Source of the DNA: Colius striatus
Taxonomy: Eukaryota; Chordata; Aves; Coliiformes; Coliidae
DNA: 64,000 bases
Reading direction: 5' to 3'
Assembly: GCF_028858725.1 (NCBI RefSeq)
Contig: NC_084790.1
Span: forward strand, 29,367,031 to 29,431,030
Below, one piece after another: positions 60,052 to 64,000 of the stretch. How positions within the stretch are numbered: the first letter of the stretch is position 1; each line of letters starts with the position of its first letter. A model generated the notes under the pieces. It ran no database searches. It was not told where the DNA came from and was given only the letters and a program-made list of their open reading frames with translations. Made by a program: the position numbers and the translations under genes.

Positions 60052-63000
60052 CTGAAAGAGCAACAGAAGGATTATATTGGTAACAAGAATATGTAAAGCT
60101 TCCATTAAATGTAAAACAAATACTCCGAAATATAACTATAAAGAACCATAATTTTTCTCCTGTGTATGGAAGAGTTATAGTAGAGCAATATTTTTATGAC
60201 TGATTATGAAAACAATTAACACCTTTGGGCTCTGGCTGTGTTCACAGGCCTTTTGTCAGAAGGTCCTGCAAATTTTTAACGTAAGAGTCAAAAAAGAAGT
60301 TTAGCATGGAAAGTTAACTGTTAACTATTAGTTGTTAACAAAGATACTTGACATATCAAGCATTAAAGAGGAGAATCACTCTAGCATTATGAAGGGACCT
60401 TCTCTAGAGGATCTGCATCTTGTAATCATAAAAGAACATACCTCCCAAATTTGATTTTTTTTTAGCTTTTATTTCACCATTAGAGGCAGAAGTGAAAAAA
60501 AAGGTAGGCAATATGAGTATATTATACTCACTATCACCCCTTCTTGTAAGGGTACTTTCACTTGTGGGAATAGGAAAGAATGTTGCAGCAGATGAATGCT
60601 GAATACTAAGTTCTGAGTTTACGCTGAATGGTAGTATTTGTCATTTAGCTTTTTAAGCATAATGTTAAATCATAAACAGCCTTTTCAAAGATGAAGTTCA
60701 TATTTTTTCAAGTTTATATATCCAGAGGGAAACCAGTTCAGGGCATGTAATTAAGGCTGTTATGGTTTTTGCACATTGAATCTTCAAACAAGTGTACTTG
60801 TTTCCTAAATAAAACTAGAAGACTTACGTATTTGTTTCCTAATTAAAACATGCAGAATTTAAGCTACTAGAAAAGGTTGCTATATACTTTTATACTTCCC
60901 CATTGTACTACAAATATTTACCCATTTTTCCTAAATATTTTTTTCTTCCCTTCCCTCAAGTAAAAAGAGACTTCATGTATCCAGGACAGTGGCCAGCTGG
61001 CAATGAGTAAGAAACAAACTGCTATCTTAACTAAGGTGTATGACTAGGATTGTGTCTCGAATTGATGGTCTTTGTGCATCATTGTACAAGCATAAGCAGG
61101 TAGGTGTAAGTCTCTGAAAAAATCCTAGAATCATAGCAGTAAGAACAAACCTATGATAAACTTTTATCAAAGTCTTCAAACAAAACTTAGAAGATACAGA
61201 TGCAAACCACATTCTCAGTGTTCTTTAAGAAGTTAGGATAATGAAAGCTGACATAATAAAGCTTTATGATTCTTAAGGCAAGTGTGAATGGCAAATGCAA
61301 ACAAAATAATCAGGGCTTCTAAAGTCAGAGACAAATTGATGCTTGCCTAAACTAGAATGTGTTTGAATTTTCTTCCATAATCTCTGAAAGGCCTTCAAAA
61401 GAAAAGTCATGAAGACCAAGACCTTTAGCTTAATTTTTGTTCTCATTTAAGGAGAGTCCGACATGTCCTCAGGACAAAGGAAGTAAACACAGTTGTTTCA
61501 TGAAATATTACTTAATGACAAAAAGTCAGATGAATACGTTTTCATCCTTTTTAGTGGGTACACAGTAAATATTTGATGTTAAGTATCTCTTAACCTTGAG
61601 TGACGTAAGAAGAGTTTGACAAAGTGTGAGACAGTTATGAAGTTAATGACATGACTGGGTATGGGATATATGTTTTGCTCTTTTATTTAACTGGAGTAGG
61701 AAAAAAGCCTCTAATGCCCTCTGAATGAGTTGAAACCAATGCTCACAGAAAACAACTTTCTCCCCGATACTTAATTGCAATATGCCAAATAGGACTAGGC
61801 TTAACTTCCCTAACTTAAATACAGGGAGTGGGGGAGTCTCTGTGGACTTGAACTTTGAATTATTCTGTGACGCAAAGCAATCTTAAACACAGACACTTAC
61901 AAGGCAATGGTGCTGCTGCACACTAATTTAGTCTCCAATACTTATATAACAAGTGCCTACAAATATTTGGTATATTAACAATATACCAAATTGTATATTA
62001 ACAATATCTACACAAAGGGAATTTTCTTTCTAGTAATGGAAGGCATTAAAAAACGCAGTTTGGTCTTGTATCAGAAGGTCTTGGAACAAAAGGTCAACAT
62101 TTTCCACTCTGTCATTACTGAAGCATCAGTTTACAGCCCAGTTTTAACTCTTCATCCTAAAATGAATTAGGTTTGCTAATAGTGTCATGAATCTAATACG
62201 GTATTCATCTTATGCGAGAACACACACAGGGCATTTCAGAAATACTGTATTTTCTTGAAAAGCAAGTGGGAAGAAGGTTTTGGTGTAGTTTCAGATGCTT
62301 TTTTTTTCTTTTAAATATTCATTCCACTATCTTTCAAAATCATGTAAATTTAAACTCACAAGATATTGTAGCAAGCAATTAAATACCTTAAATTATAAAT
62401 GATATGCCTTATTTTGCTCACTACTTGCTAATTTTTATTTGAATGTCTCCTTATTGTGGTAGCAGTATAGACTGACCTCTGTTTCCATCCCTCCAGGACA
62501 CAGCTCTCTCAGCTGTGCAGGACAAGACTGTGTCCCATTTGGCTTTAATAACATGAATTGATTTTTCTCGTCCACATATTTATTAGTTCTTTCAAAGTAC
62601 TCCATTAAATTTGTGGGGTATGATTTTGCTTCTGAAGAAGTGTTATTTCTTACCTAAGGTGATTTTTATCCTTTATTTCACTAATTCCAAAAAACAAAAA
62701 ACATGCTATTGTTTTCGTTGGCAGAGATGTTAGGCTTTACTGCATATACCTGAAGACTAGTGCTTTCTGCTCCAAAGCAAACAAATAAAAAAAACCATAA
62801 TCAGCATCACATTTTCCATCCTAAACTGTCCACAACATAAGCAGTACAAAACAGAACAAACAACGTAGTTTTGCTGTTTCATCCTTGAGTTCTGTTAAGA
62901 GTTCTTGGGTGCAAAATAACTGTTTTTCACAATTTATTGTTCATTTGGTCTTTTTCATAATTTCTTTCCTCTATCTCTAGTTTGAGACAGATCTTCCATT

Positions 63001-63175
63001 GAAGATGACAGGATCTCATTTGGGAACTTTCTTATGGGCATATTCTAAAGCTCTTCAGAGTTGGAGAAATGTATTTCTTTTCTTCAAACACTAGTAAGTA
63101 AGGTAATCTTTGAACAAACTATTTCAGACAATCACAAAGGACAGATGGTTACAGTATCTATCATCTTTTCCTTAC
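60052..63175. other. MAN2A1 intron, no embedded gene
   Basis: A 3,124-bp AT-rich intron between the first two exons of the window in transcript order. It contains a perfect 11-bp-stem hairpin at 61966-61990. No mobile element is recognised. Confidence 0.6.
61966..61990. repeat. Perfect hairpin in MAN2A1 intron
   Basis: TTTGGTATATT - AAC - AATATACCAAA is an 11-bp perfect stem with a 3-nt loop. A partial second copy (TGTATATTAACAATATC) follows directly at about 61992-62008. Confidence 0.85.
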
Positions 63176-63317
63176 CATTTTTCAAGCTTGCAACACCTAG
63201 AGACTGAGCTGAATGAAGTGTTACACGAACACCAACATCTTGGATATAAGCCATTGTAGTCATAGGATAGACATTTGCTTGAAGAGGCAATTTGCTCATC
63301 GTCAGTCTGGGCTGGAT
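63176..63317 (-). CDS. MAN2A1: MAN2A1 internal coding exon (fifth from the end); gene 5' part lies beyond the window
   Basis: MAN2A1 is Golgi alpha-mannosidase II (glycoside hydrolase family 38), a type II membrane enzyme that trims two mannoses from GlcNAcMan5GlcNAc2 on the way to complex N-glycans. This 142-bp exon (47 codons plus one base) follows an acceptor (gtactgcag) and ends at donor GTAAGG. It encodes '[18 protein letters not shown]', then '[12 protein letters not shown]', both family hallmarks, and splits a glycine codon with the next exon. Together the five exons here give 244 residues, about the last fifth of the roughly 1,144-residue human protein. The catalytic zinc site and nucleophile are encoded upstream, past 64,000. 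Choice of MAN2A1 over MAN2A2 rests mainly on the exon at 49593-49787. Confidence 0.95.
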
Positions 63318-64000
63318 CTGCAGTACAAACATGAACTTCAATAAGGTACATTCTTTTTATGCAGTTAAATTTCAGAAGCCTTTTCAGACATTTATCCCAT
63401 GTGCTTTAGAAGCACAACTGGCACCAAAGCATTCACTTGACTGTGTTATTTAGCTTTTTGGAGATTTGTGGCTAAATTTAACACGTCAATGTACTTTTAG
63501 ATCGAAGAATATTTTAAAAATGCCAAAAGATTCATCAAGGGAACCTACAAAAAAAGGAATGATCACAGTAACAGAATAAGAGAAATGTTTTTCTCCTCCA
63601 GAGATCAAACAGTGAATAGATTCAAAGTAGTAGAAAAGGAATTGTTGATGTATAGCGGGAACTTATTAAAGTGCTAGTGGAATTCCTGAATGGTACATGG
63701 CAAATGAATAGTAGTATTAAAACTATTATCATGTTTAAATATTCACTTTACTGTCTCCAGTAAAATGCAGTACTACACACTAAGTGGAAAAACAGTGGTC
63801 CCTTAGTCAGTAAGTGCAGTTTCCAATGTATTTGCAAAACTATTTTTAGCAAGAAAGGAAGGTAAGGAAAATAAAATTTTCTTTCTTTTGTGTGTGTTGC
63901 ACAGTCGGAGTTACAGAAAGAGATACACTGTTTCATCACATGGAACAAGTTACTACACTCCAAAAGCACATTACTTATTTCCATCACAGCAGCAAGTGGC
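63318..64000. other. MAN2A1 intron, incomplete at window edge
   Basis: Intron sequence upstream (in transcript order) of the exon at 63176-63317. No further exon is visible before the window ends. Confidence 0.7.

Noticed and set aside
42433..63317. MAN2A2 instead of MAN2A1
   Set aside because: The 'NHPVIPM' segment, the 'NISEIN' C-terminus and 'IMDRRL' match MAN2A1 as I remember it. MAN2A2 differs at these places.

Overview
The window is vertebrate nuclear DNA and almost certainly from a bird. It carries many CR1 LINE fragments with the avian 3' tail, several avian-type LTRs and a degraded class II (betaretrovirus-like) endogenous retrovirus. The host sequence is AT-rich with long introns. 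The only host gene I can support is the 3' end of MAN2A1 (Golgi alpha-mannosidase II) on the minus strand. From memory, this gene is Z-linked in chicken. I cannot name the species.

Layout: 1-42,400 is gene-poor DNA downstream of MAN2A1. It holds two copies of one LTR family (440-1486 and about 3708-4738), an ancient CR1-type reverse transcriptase relic (about 7870-8565), younger CR1 fragments (8819, 18805-20147, 20165-21466, 24027-24950) and short tandem repeats. From 42,433 to 63,317 lie the last five coding exons of MAN2A1, read right to left: 63317-63176, 60051-59918, 49787-49593, 43612-43502 and 42585-42433. All splice sites are GT-AG and the reading frame is continuous for 244 residues to the stop codon. 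The catalytic N-terminal part lies beyond 64,000.

The MAN2A1 introns hold a third LTR (about 47,025-48,167), a 5'-LTR plus gag retroviral relic (50,999 to about 52,800), a 1.4 kb CR1 (53,081-54,460) and a (GGGGAAA)~20 minisatellite (59,553-59,690). The third LTR and the retroviral relic are both antisense to the gene.

The most unusual signal is in the presumed U5 region of the retroviral LTR. Between 51,354 and 51,480, six consecutive 15-nt hairpins are separated by T-rich linkers. Their stems show compensatory changes: G-C in three units, A-T in two and G.T in one, with no mismatch. This array sits just upstream of a perfect tRNA-Lys3 primer binding site. It looks like a conserved RNA-structure array in the leader of an avian betaretrovirus-like element, and I do not recognise it as a described element.
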